Below are positions 20,761-31,421 of a stretch of DNA of 64,000 nt, one piece after another. Each line of letters begins with the position of its first letter. Position 1 is the first letter of the stretch. The notes beneath the pieces were generated by a model, which was not told the origin of the DNA, searched no databases, and saw only the letters and a list, made by a program, of their open reading frames with translations. Both the position numbers and the translations under genes were made by a program. Location of the stretch: NCBI RefSeq assembly GCF_029407905.1, contig NC_073632.1:59971964-60035963 (forward strand). Direction: 5' to 3'. The stretch is from Bubalus kerabau. Taxonomy: Eukaryota > Chordata > Mammalia > Artiodactyla > Bovidae.

Positions 20761-22168
20761 TTCAGTTCAGTCGCGTAGTTGTGTCCGACTGTTTGAGACC
20801 CCATGGACCACAGCATGACAGGCTGCGCTGTCCATCACCAACTTCCAGAGCTTGATGAAACTTAGGTCCATTGATTCAGTGACACCATCCAACCATCTCA
20901 TCCTCTGTTGTCCCCTTCTCCTCCTGCCTTCAATCTCTCACAGTATCAGAGTCTTTTCCAATGAGTTAGTTCTTCACATCAAGTGGCCAAAGTATTGGAG
21001 CTTCAACTTCAGAATCAGTCCTTGCAATGAATATTCAGGACTGGTTTCCTTTAGGATTGACGGCTTTGATCTCCTTGCAGTCCAAGGGACAGTCAAGTCT
21101 TCTCCACCACCACAATTTAAAAACAACATTCTTCTGCACTCAGCTTTATTTGTTGTCCAACTCTCACATTCATACATGACTACTGGAAAAACCATAGCCT
21201 TGATTAGATGGATCTTTGCTGGCAAAGTAAGGTCTCTACTTTTTAATATGCTGTCTGGGTTGGCCATGGCTTTTCTTCCAAGGAGTAAGGGTTTTTTAAT
21301 TTCATGGCTGCAGTCACCATCTGCAGTGATTTTGGAGTCCAAAAATAAATAAAGTCTCCCGCTGTTTCCATTGTTTCCCCATCTATTTGTCATGAAGTAA
21401 TGGGACCAGATGCCATGATCTTCGTTTTCTGAATGATGAGCTTTAGGCCAACTTTTCACTCTCCTCTTTCACGTTCATCAAGAGGTTCTTAAGTTCTTCA
21501 CTTTTTGTGATAAGGGTGGTATCATCTGCATATCTGAGGTTATTATTTCTCCCAGCAATCTTGATTCCAGCTTGTGATTCATCCAGCCTGGCATTTCTCA
21601 TGATGTACTCTGCATATAAGTTAAATAAGCAGGATGACAATATACAGACTTGTTTACTCCTTTCCCTATTTGGAACCAGTCCATTGTTCCATGTCCAGTT
21701 CTAACTGTTGCCTCTTGACCTGTATACAATTTCTCAAGAGGAAGGTCAGGTGGTCTGGTATTCCCATCTCTTTTAGAATTTTCCACAGTTTGTTGTGATC
21801 CACACAGTCAAAGGCTTTGGCATAGTCAATAAAGCAGAAGTCGATGTTTTTCTGGAATTCACTTGCCTTTTCAATTATCCAATGGATGTTGGAAATTTGA
21901 CCTTTGGTTCCTCTGCCTTTTCTAAATCCACCTTGAACATCTGGAATTTCACAGTTCACATACTGTTGAAGCCTGGCTTGGAAAATTTTGAGCATTACTT
22001 TGCTAGCATGTGAGATATGTCCAATTGTGTAGTAGTTTGAATATTCTTTGGCATTGCCTTTCTTTGGGATTGGAATGAAAATTGACCTTTTCCAGTCCTG
22101 TGGCCACTGCTGAGTTTTCCAAATTTGCTGGCATATTGAGTGCAGCACTTTAACAGCATCATCTTTTA
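20761..22168 (-). mobile_element. BovB LINE, 5'-truncated in RT domain
   Basis: Inverted copy. The 3' end is at the left, and coding remnants reach from the C-terminal domain to the region before VLHSICQQIWK. The frame is broken by several indels (blocks near 20974-21459, 21443-21640 and 21666-22148). A YADD box is retained in the middle block. It belongs to an older BovB group. Confidence 0.95.
21443..22148 (-). pseudogene. BovB reverse transcriptase remnant
   Basis: Landmarks in order are VLHSICQQIWK, IFIPIPKKGN, FIDYAKAFDCVDHNKLW and, after a frameshift, LRYADDTTL. The palm residues are present but not in one open frame, and neither the endonuclease nor the RT N-terminus is present. Non-functional. 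Confidence 0.9.
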
Positions 22169-22174
22169 GATGTT

Positions 22175-22373
22175 AAGTGGAAGTGAAAGTCACTCAGTCC
22201 TGTCAGACTCTTTGTGACCTCATGGACTATATAGTCCATGGAATTCTCCAGGCCAGAATACTGGAGGAGGTAGCCTTTCCCTTCTCCAGGGTAATCTTCC
22301 AAACCCAGGGATCAAACCCAGGTCTCCTGCATTGCAGGCAGATTCTTTACCAGCTGAGCCACAAGGGAAGCCC
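22175..22373 (-). mobile_element. Bov-tA SINE
   Basis: Inverted copy ending with the complement of the tRNA-like head (GAGCCACAAGGGAAGCCC). It sits immediately beyond the 5' truncation of the BovB at 20761-22168. Confidence 0.92.
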
Positions 22374-22585
22374 AAAAGTAAGTAATTATATGTTTGAAGT
22401 TATGGTACAATGTCTTTAAAAGGACATTTAGCTTAAAAAAATTGCTGAATTGCTTTCTAAATTTCACAATATTCTTCATCAAAGACATTCAAATACTGTG
22501 AACTACACGATGCATGTCATTGTTGTTTAGCATTCATTCTACATAAGAAGTCTAGTATATAACATATCATAGTCAGTTTGCATGC

Positions 22586-22806
22586 ATGAATGCTAAATTG
22601 CTTCAGTCATGTCCAACTCTTTGTAACCCCAGGGGCTATAGCCTGCCAGGCTCTTCTACCCATGGGATTCTCCATGCAAGAATACTGGAATGGGTTGCCA
22701 TGCTCTCCTCCAGGGGATCTTCTGGACCCAAGGATCAAACCTGTGTTTCTTATGTCTCTGGCATTGGCAGCCGGGTTCTTTACCACTAGCACCACCTGGG
22801 AAGCCC
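22586..22806 (-). mobile_element. Bov-tA SINE
   Basis: Inverted copy with Bov-A body and head complement (CACCACCTGGGAAGCCC). Confidence 0.92.
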
Positions 22807-23027
22807 ATTACAGTCAGAATTTCTAGCAGTTAGATAGAGCTTTGTTAACAAAATAAATTCTTCCAATGCTCGAGCAATAAAAAGATAGTGCATGGAATAA
22901 AATAGAAAGTGTACCTAGCCTTTCAGAATATAAAGCTCTCTTTGCCCTAATCCATTAAGTGACCCTCCTGAGTGTAATATTACTGTGAATGAGTAGAACA
23001 AGATTCTGTCTCTCTATATATACACAT

Positions 23028-23042
23028 ACACACACACACACA
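23028..23042. repeat. Short (CA)n microsatellite
   Basis: A CA run flanked by TATATA-type sequence on both sides. Confidence 0.9.
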
Positions 23043-23071
23043 TATATTTAACAAAATAATACATATGTTTA

Positions 23072-23165
23072 ATTGCTATTGTTTTTCAGTCATTAAGTCA
23101 TATTGAATCTTTGTAATCCCATGAACACAGCATGCCATACTTCCCTGTCCTTCACTATCTCCCTA
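23072..23165 (-). mobile_element. BovB/Bov-A 3' tail fragment (decayed)
   Basis: CAGTCATTAAGTCATATTGA and ACTTCCCTGTCCTTCACTAT are decayed BovB 3' tail sequence in inverted orientation. Confidence 0.6.
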
Positions 23166-24093
23166 ATACATACAATACTTGTATGCATATGATATATATA
23201 TATGTACTAAAATATATACAAATATAACAAGTAAAAGTGTTTTATAAACCAGAGAAATTGATAACACCATGGTTAAGACTCCCAACAGTATTTTGTATTT
23301 ATATACTATATATAGTCATACATAATTATATACATTATATCATTATATGTATATGCATACTTAGGAATCCTGAGATGAAATTTAAAGTGTCTTAGTTTTA
23401 TACCTGGTTTATAGTTCCTTTACTGGTATTTATTCATATTCCATCAATTTTCTTTGTAAAGTTAATGCAGAAGCACACAGCACGTGGTATATTTTCTCTA
23501 ATGCCCTTGACGCATATTTGGTGGCAGCAGGGCCATAGAGAACAGGGGAAAGAAGGAGATTTCTAGGTTGTCCTCAGTAAAACCACTCATCACAAATAAA
23601 CATGAGTGATCTTCCACTCTGATGCTATACAAATCACCTGGGTAGTAGAGGCAGCCTCATTCACATCCACAACCTACGTACCAAAGCTTCATTGATACAC
23701 AAGCGTCTCTTGGCCTCTAAAATATATTTTGGTTTTGCTTTCCTCAGAATAGCAACATCAATAACACCTTATATTCTAGTTTTCACATATTCTGTCCTAA
23801 TCACCTCGCCCTGATTATGAGTCATAGCAAGCTGATTTAGGACTAGAGGAAAGCTTGTGCACATATAACAGAGAGGTCAAAGGATTTAGAATATTAAAAA
23901 ATACAAACGTGTAAAAACATTTAGCTGTGTTTAGTACATTAGAGGGATTGGTGACCCATGGTTACGTTTCAGTCCTAATCAATTTTCTCAGGCACTTTAT
24001 CACAGTCAAAATTATTAGACAAGTTATTTGTTTTCTTAGCTCAATGAGGAATTTAAATTTTGCTTTTGTTTTAGTTTATTGGGTAAATATGGA
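23166..24093. other. Unique sequence with TA-rich tracts, no gene seen
   Basis: TA/CATA-rich tracts lie at 23180-23360. The more balanced stretch at 23470-23700 has no supported exon. Confidence 0.5.
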
Positions 24094-24222
24094 GTTGGGG
24101 GAGAAAGAAATGGCAACCCACTCCAGTACTCTTGCCTAGAAAAATCCCATGGACGGAGGAGCCTGGTAGGCTACAGTCCATGGGGTCACAAAGATATTGG
24201 ACTGAGCAACTTCACTCTGATA
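24094..24222 (+). mobile_element. Bov-A SINE monomer
   Basis: ATGGCAACCCACTCCAGTAC through CATGGACGGAGGAGCCTGG to GGACTGAGCAACTTCACT. A single Bov-A unit. Confidence 0.85.
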
Positions 24223-24298
24223 GAGTTGCGAGTCTGTAAAAGTTGAAACTAGGCTTAGTGATGTATTATTCCAACTCATTCATTTTAAAGATGAGCAA

Positions 24299-25189
24299 AT
24301 GTGAAGGGCTTATGTTGTCACCCTGCTTATTCAACTTACATACAGAGTACATAATGGGAAATGCTGGGCTGAATGAAGCATTGGAAGCTGGCATCGAGAT
24401 TGCCAGGAGAAATACCGATAACATCAAATATGCAAATGATACCACCCTAATGGCAAAAAGCAAAGAGGAACTAAATAGCCTCTTGATGAAGGTGAAAGAG
24501 GAGAGTGAAAAAGCTGACTTAAAAGTCAATATTTAAAAAATTAAGATCATGGCATCTGGTCCCATCACTTCATGGCAAAGATGGGGAAACAATGGAAACA
24601 GCGGCAAACTTTATTTTCTTGGGCTCCAAAATCACTGTGGGTGGTGACTGCACCCATGAAATCAAAAGACACGTGCTCTTTGAAAGAAAAGTTATGACCA
24701 ACCTAAACAGTGCATTAGAAAGCAGAGACATCACTTTGCTGAAAAAGGTCCATATAGTCAGAGCTATGTTTTTTTCCAGTAGTCATGTATGGATGTGAGA
24801 GCTGGACCATAAAGAAGGCTGAGCACTGAAGGATTGATGCTTTCGAACTGCAGTGCTGGAGAAGACTCTTGAGAGTCCCTTGGACAGTAAGGAGATCAAA
24901 TCAGTCAATCCCTGAGAAAATCAACCCTAAATATTCTTTGGAAGGACTGATGCTGAAGCTGAAACTCCAATACTTTGGCCACCTGATGCAAAGAGCCGAC
25001 TCTGGAAAATCCCTGATGCTGGGAAAGATTGAGGACAGGAAGAGAAGGGGGCAACAGAGGATGAGATGGTTGGATGGCATCACTGACTCAATGGACATGA
25101 GTTTGAGCAAACTCCAGGAGAGTGATGGACAGGGAGGCCTGACATACTGCAGTCCATGGGGTTGCAAACAGTCCGACTCAACCGAGTGA
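24299..25189 (+). pseudogene. BovB RT C-terminal remnant
   Basis: Frame-shifted blocks (24243-24536, 24592-24798, 24869-25189) carry the end of the RT palm and the C-terminal domain. The active-site box reads YAND instead of YADD. The C-terminal domain shows SLEGLMLKLKLQYFGHLM. Everything upstream of the palm is missing. Confidence 0.9.
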
Positions 25190-25202
25190 CTGAACAACAA
25201 CT
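24299..25202 (+). mobile_element. BovB LINE 3' fragment with 28-bp flanking duplication
   Basis: Begins in the RT domain (CTTATTCAACTTACATACAG) and ends at the BovB 3' terminus (CGAGTGACTGAACAACAA). It is flanked by CCAA(C/T)TCATTCATTTTAAAG plus ATGAGCAA at 24271-24298 and 25203-25230, a 28-bp target-site duplication with one mismatch. The target was an old MIR-like element. Confidence 0.95.
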
Positions 25203-25230
25203 CCAATTCATTCATTTTAAAGATGAGCAA

Positions 25231-25310
25231 CCTGAAACCCAGACAGGGTCTGAGCCCCAGAAATTTTAGCTCAACTCCCAGAGCAGGTCCACAGCAGGCC
25301 CCAGGCAGAA
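25231..25310 (+). mobile_element. MIR fragment (target of the BovB insertion)
   Basis: With 24271-24298 this continues the MIR-like CATTTTAAAGATGAGCAAC, CTGAAACCCAGACAGG and AGCTCAACTCCCAG landmarks. Decayed. Confidence 0.55.
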
Positions 25311-25436
25311 GGCCTCAGGGGGCCACTGGATTGTATGTTCTTTTCATGAAATGACATAGCACTGGTTGACAAAACAGGTGGAGCTATGAATTTGTAAGCA
25401 AAAATCAAGGAAACTCATTATAAGAAAAGTGTTTTG

Positions 25437-26296
25437 CCACAATGAGGTACCATCTCACGCTGGTCAGAAGGGCTGCTATCCAAAAATCTACAAACAATAA
25501 ATGCTGGAGAGGGTGTGGAGAAAAGGGAACCCTCTTACACTGTTGGTGGGAATGCAAACTAGTACAGCCACTATGGAGAACAGTGTGGAGATTCCTTAAA
25601 AAACTGGAAATAGAGCTGCCATATGACCCAGCAATCCCACTGCTGGGCATACACACTGAGGAAACCAGAAGGGAAAGAGACACGTGTACTCCAATGTTCA
25701 TTGCAGCACTGTTTATAACAGCCAGGACATGGAAGCAACCTAGATGTCCATTGGCAGACAAATAGATAAGAAAACTTTGGTACATATCCACAATGGAGTA
25801 TTACTCAGCCATTAAAAAGAATACATTTGAATCAGTTCTAGTGACGTGGATGAAACTGGAGCCTATTATACAGAGTGAAGTAAGTCAGAAAGAAAAACAC
25901 CAATACAGTATATTAATGCATATATATGGAATTTAGAAAGATGGTAACGATAACCCTATATACGATACAGCAAAAGAGACACAGATGTATAGAACAATCT
26001 TTTGGACTCTGTGGGAGAAGGAGAGGATAGAATGATTTGAGAGAATGGCATTGAAACATGTATTTTATCATATGTGAAACAGATCACCTGTCCCAGTTCG
26101 ATGCACCAGACAGGGTGCTCAGGGCTGGTGCACTGGGATGACCCTGAGGGGTGGAATGGGGAGGGAGGTGCGAGGGGGGTTCAGGATGGGGAATACATGT
26201 AAACCCATGGCTGATTCATGTCAGTGTATGGTAAAAACCACTACAATATTGTAAAGTAATTAGCCTCCAATTAAAATAAATAAAATTTTTTTAAAA
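25437..26296 (+). mobile_element. L1 3' end (bovine-type), 5'-truncated
   Basis: Covers the end of ORF2 and the whole 3' UTR, ending in AATAAATAAAATTTTTTTAA. AAGA(A/C)AAGTGTTTTG at 25422-25436 and 26297-26311 is a 15-bp target-site duplication with one mismatch. The low divergence of the coding part suggests a fairly recent copy. Confidence 0.95.
25442..25765 (+). pseudogene. L1 ORF2 C-terminal fragment
   Basis: A 107-residue frame carries the L1 ORF2p C-terminal cysteine region (CWRGCGEKGTLLHCWWEC) and ELPYDPAIPLLGI. In a complete L1 this segment follows the endonuclease and RT domains, which are absent. The reading frame ends within the fragment. Confidence 0.92.
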
Positions 26297-26354
26297 AAGA
26301 CAAGTGTTTTGTACCATCAAGTACCACAGCTTAAGGACCTTGTGCTTCACTGTC

Positions 26355-26398
26355 TATCAGATCAGATCAGATCAGTCGCTCAGTCGTGTCCAACTCAC
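26355..26398 (-). mobile_element. BovB 3' tail fragment
   Basis: ATCAGATCAGATCAGATCAG is the complement of the BovB 3' terminal (TGATC)n, followed by TCGCTCAGTCGTGTCC. Only about 44 bases remain. Confidence 0.8.
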
Positions 26399-27016
26399 TA
26401 TGTATAATCCAAGCTAAAAATTGTAAGCTGTTGCATGGTAGGAATCTTAGTCTCATTTTACTGTATGCCAAGTACCCAGCACAGAGTGCATGATCAAATG
26501 AATATTTTAAAGTGTAAATATAAGAATGAAATGGATCAAACACTGGCTTGGTAAAGAGAATTCAAGAAACTTTATTCCTCTACTTGGCAGGGATTTCTGG
26601 CAAGTCCAACAATGGCATAGACCAGTAATCCAAATGCTTTCCTGAATGAGGTATATAACCTTAGCCTACCTTTCCTGGCACCAGCATCTCAACCTGCTAG
26701 CCTTCTAACATGATGATAACCTCATGCCTGAACAACTTGGAATCATTTGGAACAGTCCAGAGCATATCTATCATTTCTCTAACTCAACGTCTTACCCAAA
26801 AAGTCAAGTATGAATCCAAGAACCCGATTTGGTTCACTTCTGCTTTTCTAATTACCTCTTCTCTCAACAACTTTTCTTCTAATTCTAATGATTCTAAAAC
26901 AACCAAATATTGGAGTTTGGATTTTTCACATAAAAAGTCAAAGGTATTTATACAAGTTCGAGCATTTTTTTCATGCAATCATGTGAAATGACTATTAAAA
27001 GCACTTACAAATGTCT
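26399..27016. other. Unique sequence, no gene seen
   Basis: Short overlapping frames on both strands at 26710-26991 have no recognisable domain. No exon is supported. Confidence 0.5.
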
Positions 27017-27026
27017 TACCATTGTA

Positions 27027-27235
27027 TGGTAGTGTTAGTCACTCAGTTGTGTCCAAATCATTGTGACCCCATGGACTGTAGCCCACCAGGCTCCTTTGTC
27101 CATGAATTTTCCAGGCAAGAATACTATAGTGGGTTGCCTTTTCCTTTTCCAGGGGATCTTCCCAACCCAGGGATCAAATCTGGGTCCCCTGCACTGCAGG
27201 CAGATTCTTTACCATCTGAGCCACCAGGGAAGCCC
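27027..27235 (-). mobile_element. Bov-tA SINE
   Basis: Inverted copy. TACCATTGTA at 27017-27026 and 27236-27245 is an exact 10-bp target-site duplication. Confidence 0.96.
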
Positions 27236-27301
27236 TACCATTGTACGTCTCCATACAAACAGAAATAATATGATTAAACAGTCTCTATTTGTGCATGTAT
27301 G

Positions 27302-27507
27302 CCTGCTAAGTCGCTTTAGTCATGTCCAACTCTTTGCTTGCCCGGCAGGCTCCTCTGTCCATGGGGATTCCCCAGGCAAGAATACTGGAGTGGGTTGCCA
27401 TGCCCTCCTCAAGGTGATCTTCCCTACTCAGGAATCGAACCCCCGTCTCCTGTGTCTCCTGCATTGCAGGCGGGTTCTTTACCACTAGCGCCACCTGGCA
27501 AATCCAT
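27302..27507 (-). mobile_element. Bov-tA SINE
   Basis: Inverted copy with head complement GCGCCACCTGGCAAATCC. ATGTATG at 27295-27301 and 27508-27514 is a 7-bp target-site duplication. Confidence 0.93.
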
Positions 27508-27514
27508 ATGTATG

Positions 27515-29299
27515 ACTATGGCAAGATACAATTAAAATCAAGTGAAAGGAAAATGTTTAGATAATTTCTTTAGACAAGTCCCCTCTTCCTGTGTTCCAGT
27601 TGTATATTATTCCCACCTTTGTTTTCCCCGAAATACTCTGTATTTAATATAAAATGAAAGGGAAGCAGGAACACTGACATTCCTCTTCATCTTTCAGGGG
27701 CTAATGGTTCAATTATGAGTGTCCAATTTAGTTGTAATATATGTTTTTAGAAATACTTATTCAAATTTTGGATTCCAAAAACTATCTCTATGGACTGATG
27801 AAATATGCTTCTATTATTTTCTAAAATAATATAAAAGAAGGATCCAACAAGTACCAGTGCCACTTTTTCATATCTTCAGATTTTACTGGGAAAAAAACAC
27901 TATGTTGCTAGTTAGAAACCATTTTCTCTCTCAAAAATTAGCTTAAAACAAAATTCTTTTTTTCTGGTTCCCCAAGAAAATAATGAAAAGCACAATGTTG
28001 AAAAAACAAAACACTTGGACAAAAGCATACATCATAGACTACATCCAGAGTCTACTTTACAGGATGCATACAATGTCCACAAATGTTGAGGCTTTTTTGA
28101 AAAGCATGTTTCTCTTTCATATAAAGATAAAAAGAAAAGCTTTTAGGTCATGGGCTATGGGGGAAGAGATAATGCTTCCTGTGCTTTGATGTTACAAGTA
28201 GCTCTTCATTACAGAAAACTTCTGGTGGTATAATAAAGATCCTGGTAAACTGAGCTTGAATATTTAACAACCAACTTCTACATGGACGCTTTGTGACTTT
28301 CTTGTCCTTTGCATAGCAGAGCAAACAAATGTATTACAAACAAATAACAAAGGTTTATTATTTTAGTGTAGAGAATTTAGTTTTTAAAGATATGATGTCA
28401 CTAAAAGGTAAAACATGATTTCTATATTTCTTAGGAAGATTTCTGTTTAGAAATGCTTCTGAAACACCAACTGACAAGAAATTAGGATAAAATAACCTGT
28501 TGGTAGCTAAATGCAACATATGAAATGAGTTTCAAACTTTTACATGTTGTATGGAAACAGAATTTATAGCTAGTTGAATAATATTCAAAACTCTACTGTG
28601 TCACCCTGTGTTAGCTTTGAAGTTAAAGGTAAATCCAGGTGAAGTTTTGCAAATTATATGTGAACAAGTTGCCCCAGTTTTAAACTGTGGCATTCTAAAC
28701 ATAAGAATTATTTAAAGAAAAAAATGGCAGGTCTCTTTTTAGGAAAATAATACTTTTGATAAAATTCTACATACATGATTAAGAATTCAAAAAGCCAACA
28801 GAAGTATAAATTAGAGATTATAACATCCACATAAGATTCACCACCACAAATCATCATCGTTTGGCAAACTCTCTTCAAGATCTCTTTCTGTGCATACATT
28901 GATGTGGGCATATATAGATCAACTATATGTAGATATGAGTACAGATAAATTGGGGATACATAGATAGGGAATATATAGGTCAGCCATATACAAATCAATA
29001 TAAACAACTACTAATTAAAGTCATGTCAGTATACACAGTACTATATGATCTGCTCTTTCTCACTCAGAAAAATGTCAACTTTTCAAGTCAATAGAAATAC
29101 ATTGATTCAGCATTTATGTATACCAAGACTTGATTTTCCAATTTCTTGGTAGTAGACACTTAGTGTCTATCTTATTGTAGCACAATAATAAAATGTTATT
29201 TATTTATCAGTTGATTTAAAGTACATCTCTTTCCAAAAAGAATGTATGGTGGCTTACAGTAAAATATAAGTAAAAAAAGAAAATAGGATTTAGCACCAA
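27515..29299. other. AT-rich unique sequence, no gene seen
   Basis: An open frame of 99 codons on the minus strand at 28708-29007 arises from an ATATAGAT-rich tract and shows no domain. Nothing else is supported. Confidence 0.5.
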
Positions 29300-29446
29300 T
29301 GGGCTTCCCTGGTGGCTCAGAAGATTCTTTATAGGATAAAAAATCTACCTGCAGTGTCGGAGACCTGGGTTTGATCCCTGGGTCGGGAAGATCCCATGCA
29401 GAAGGAAGTGGCTACCCACTCCAGTATTCTTGCCTGGAGAATCCCA
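29300..29446 (+). mobile_element. Bov-tA SINE, 3'-truncated at a telomere-like tract
   Basis: The forward head TGGGCTTCCCTGGTGGCTCA is intact. The copy stops at GGAGAATCCCA, where TTAGGG repeats start, instead of continuing to the usual tail. No target-site duplication was found. Confidence 0.92.
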
Positions 29447-29466
29447 TAGGGTTAGGGTTAGGGTTA
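29447..29466. repeat. Short interstitial telomere-like tract (TTAGGG)n
   Basis: Twenty uninterrupted bases in TTAGGG register (TAGGGTTAGGGTTAGGGTTA) directly join the broken 3' side of the SINE. Confidence 0.9.
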
Positions 29467-29648
29467 TATTCTTTATATACTTTATTCTTCTTTATGGATT
29501 TTCTTCCACTCTTTTACCATAAACATATTGTTATTGTATAAGTAGAAAAATTCATGCTTAAAAATAACTGCAAATAAATCTAGGGAAAAAATGACAAAAA
29601 ACACTAAATGCAAAAACTTGATAATTAAATCAAAATTATATTGAAAGA

Positions 29649-29765
29649 GAGAATTCCCAGGTAGTCCAGGGGTTAGGAGTTGGTGCTTTCACTGCCATGG
29701 CCTCAAGTTCGATCCCTGGCTGGGGAGCTAAGATCCCACAAGCTGTGTCACATGGCCAAAAAAGT
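29649..29765 (+). mobile_element. CHR-type tRNA-derived SINE (cetartiodactyl)
   Basis: GAATTCCCAGGTAGTCCAGG, CAAGTTCGATCCCTGGCTGG (a B-box-like GTTCGATCC) and ACATGGCCAAAAAA match the CHR family. Confidence 0.85.
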
Positions 29766-30084
29766 GGGGGAGGGGAAACCTTATAAACTATAACTCATTC
29801 ATTTTCATTAATTCTTTACAGGCAAAGGTGTGAAAGTAAATGAAGTTAACTTGAAAAGCTGGCCAAAAAATTTAAAATACCAGTGTAAAACCAGGCAAAG
29901 GAATTAAAATATAAGAAGAATATTAAAAAATAGAAAACCACTATGAAAAAAAATCTAAGATACACTTTAAATACTACAAAACCCCTTAACAATTATAATA
30001 AAGAAAAAAGTGAAAACTAAAAGAAAGGAAAATATACAAAGAAAACAAAAACTCTGCTAATGGATACTTTAATTCATCTCCCCT

Positions 30085-30255
30085 GTTTCCCCTTGTCCAC
30101 CTCCCCATACTGCTCTCCTTGCTCTTTCCCACACATGCCAGGCACATGCTTGCATTCATACTTGATGTTCCCAACACTTAAAATTCTTTCCCCAGACATA
30201 AGCACAATTCACTTCCTCAAATGCTTTAGGCCTTATTCAAATTTAAGTCTAGAAG
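30085..30255 (+). mobile_element. L2 LINE fragment (ancient)
   Basis: CTGCTCTCCTTGCTCTTTCC, CATGCCAGGCACATGCTTG and ATTCTTTCCCCAGACATAAG follow the L2 C-terminal coding region. Confidence 0.6.
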
Positions 30256-30384
30256 AGCTTAAAATATATAGAGAGGAGAAGATGGCAATTATGCAGATAA
30301 AGATGAAAAACCCACATAATTATAACTGTGATATAGTGCATCATAGAAGGACTGGGAAAGAGTATTAACTGCAACTGGATATTG

Positions 30385-30480
30385 AGAGAAAATCATGCTG
30401 AGGAAGCAACATTTCAACAGAAACCTGAAGGGTGCCCAGTGAAGAGCGTTCGAGGCAAAGGATTTGTGTACTGAGCATCT
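30385..30480 (-). mobile_element. L2 LINE fragment (ancient)
   Basis: GAAGCAACATTTCAACAGAA and ACCTGAAGGGTGCCCAGTG are decayed antisense L2. It faces the forward L2 fragment at 30085-30255. Confidence 0.55.
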
Positions 30481-30489
30481 CTGTGCAAT

Positions 30490-30720
30490 GCATAAAATCT
30501 TCCTGCAAATTTGTATTTCCTTTGGATAAATAACCAGACATTAAATCACCAGATCAATGATCATGGCTATTTTCAAAGTTTCTGAAGTATACAATCTGAT
30601 TCCCAAAACTGAGTTTGCTTTAAGATACAATCCCAACAGCAGAGTATGAAGTTTACTAGTTTACTGTTCTTTAACAGCACTGGACATTGTTTTTTAACCT
30701 TCATTTTTAAATTAAACTAT
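30490..30720 (-). mobile_element. Old L1/HAL1-like fragment (tentative)
   Basis: CTTTGGATAAATAACCAGAC and AATCCCAACAGCAGAGTATG resemble antisense ORF2 sequence of old L1. Heavily diverged. Confidence 0.35.
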
Positions 30721-31122
30721 GGGAATGTAATTATTTTTGAAAAAACATAACAAGTATTAATAATGATTAGTGAGCTTAAGCTCCCAAGTTTCCACTGCAG
30801 TAATTACCAGATATAGATATACATATTTGAAAGGTATCATTGCCCTTATATTATGGTTGTTTTCCACAATATTTTATAATATTTTTTTAGAATTATAACT
30901 ATGCATCTACATTTTCAGCTTCATTTTCTTACTCATGGTAAGTTTAGCCAATACCACATTGTCAATTTTTCCAGAATTTCACTATTAGGTGTCTAAGTGT
31001 ACATTTTTTAAAATGCTTGCTTATCTTGTGCTGTGTTTCACTGGTTCTTAGACATTTTTAGTCATTTTCACTTCAAAATTGTCCCTTCATAATTTTCTCT
31101 CTCTTCTTCTGGGACTCAGATT

Positions 31123-31409
31123 GGTTGGTTGGTTGCTATTAAGTCATGTCCGACTCTTGCAACCCCATGGACTGTAGCCTGCCAGGCTCCTCTGTCCATG
31201 GGATTCTCCAGGCAAGAATACTGGAGTGGGTTGTCATTTCCTTCTCCAGCGGATCTTCCTGACCCAGGAATCGAACCTCTCCTGCATTGCAGATAGATTC
31301 TTTACCGACTGAGGTATGAAGGAAGCCCAATGGTTGAGGTTCCCACACTAGGAGTCAAACCCGGGCTGCATAGGTGAAAACCAGGAATCCTAACCACTAG
31401 ACCATGTAG
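31123..31409 (-). mobile_element. Composite retroelement: tRNA-Glu fused to Bov-tA SINE
   Basis: Read on the minus strand, the insertion starts with about 70 bases of tRNA-Glu sequence (31409 to 31340). A spacer of about nine bases follows, then a complete Bov-tA from GGGCTTCC (about 31330) to a CAACCAACCAACC tail (31123). GGGACTCAGATT at 31111-31122 and 31410-31421 is an exact 12-bp target-site duplication enclosing both parts, so they were inserted together. Confidence 0.85.
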
Positions 31410-31413
31410 GGGA
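31340..31413 (-). pseudogene. tRNA-Glu(UUC)-derived sequence, 5' part of a composite SINE
   Basis: The minus strand contains ACATGGTCTAGTGGTTAGG (A box region), TTCCTGGTTTTCACC (anticodon arm with TTC) and GCCCGGGTTTGACTCC (T arm), then GTGTGGGAA. This is the layout of mammalian tRNA-Glu(UUC). The invariant T-loop C is T (GGTTTGA instead of GGTTCGA), which weakens the B box. The first four bases (TCCC) overlap the target-site duplication, and two extra bases break the acceptor stem. It is not expected to work as a tRNA. CC follows the discriminator A, which may be a remnant of a CCA end. Confidence 0.8.
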
Positions 31414-31421
31414 CTCAGATT

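Noticed and set aside
22175..27507. Repeated 200-bp blocks that might suggest an array such as CRISPR
   Set aside because: They are independent Bov-tA and BovB insertions with their own target-site duplications, irregular spacing and mixed orientation.
28708..29007. A 99-codon minus-strand frame rich in I, Y and L
   Set aside because: It comes from an ATATAGAT-type tract, is low in complexity and has no recognisable motif.
1946..29466. Telomere repeats as evidence of a chromosome end or fusion
   Set aside because: Each tract is only 17-20 bases and is flanked on both sides by ordinary interspersed-repeat DNA. A fusion would leave longer head-to-head arrays.
31340..31413. A functional tRNA-Glu gene
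   Set aside because: The 5' end is formed by the target-site duplication with two extra bases, the B box has lost its invariant C and no terminator-like T run follows.
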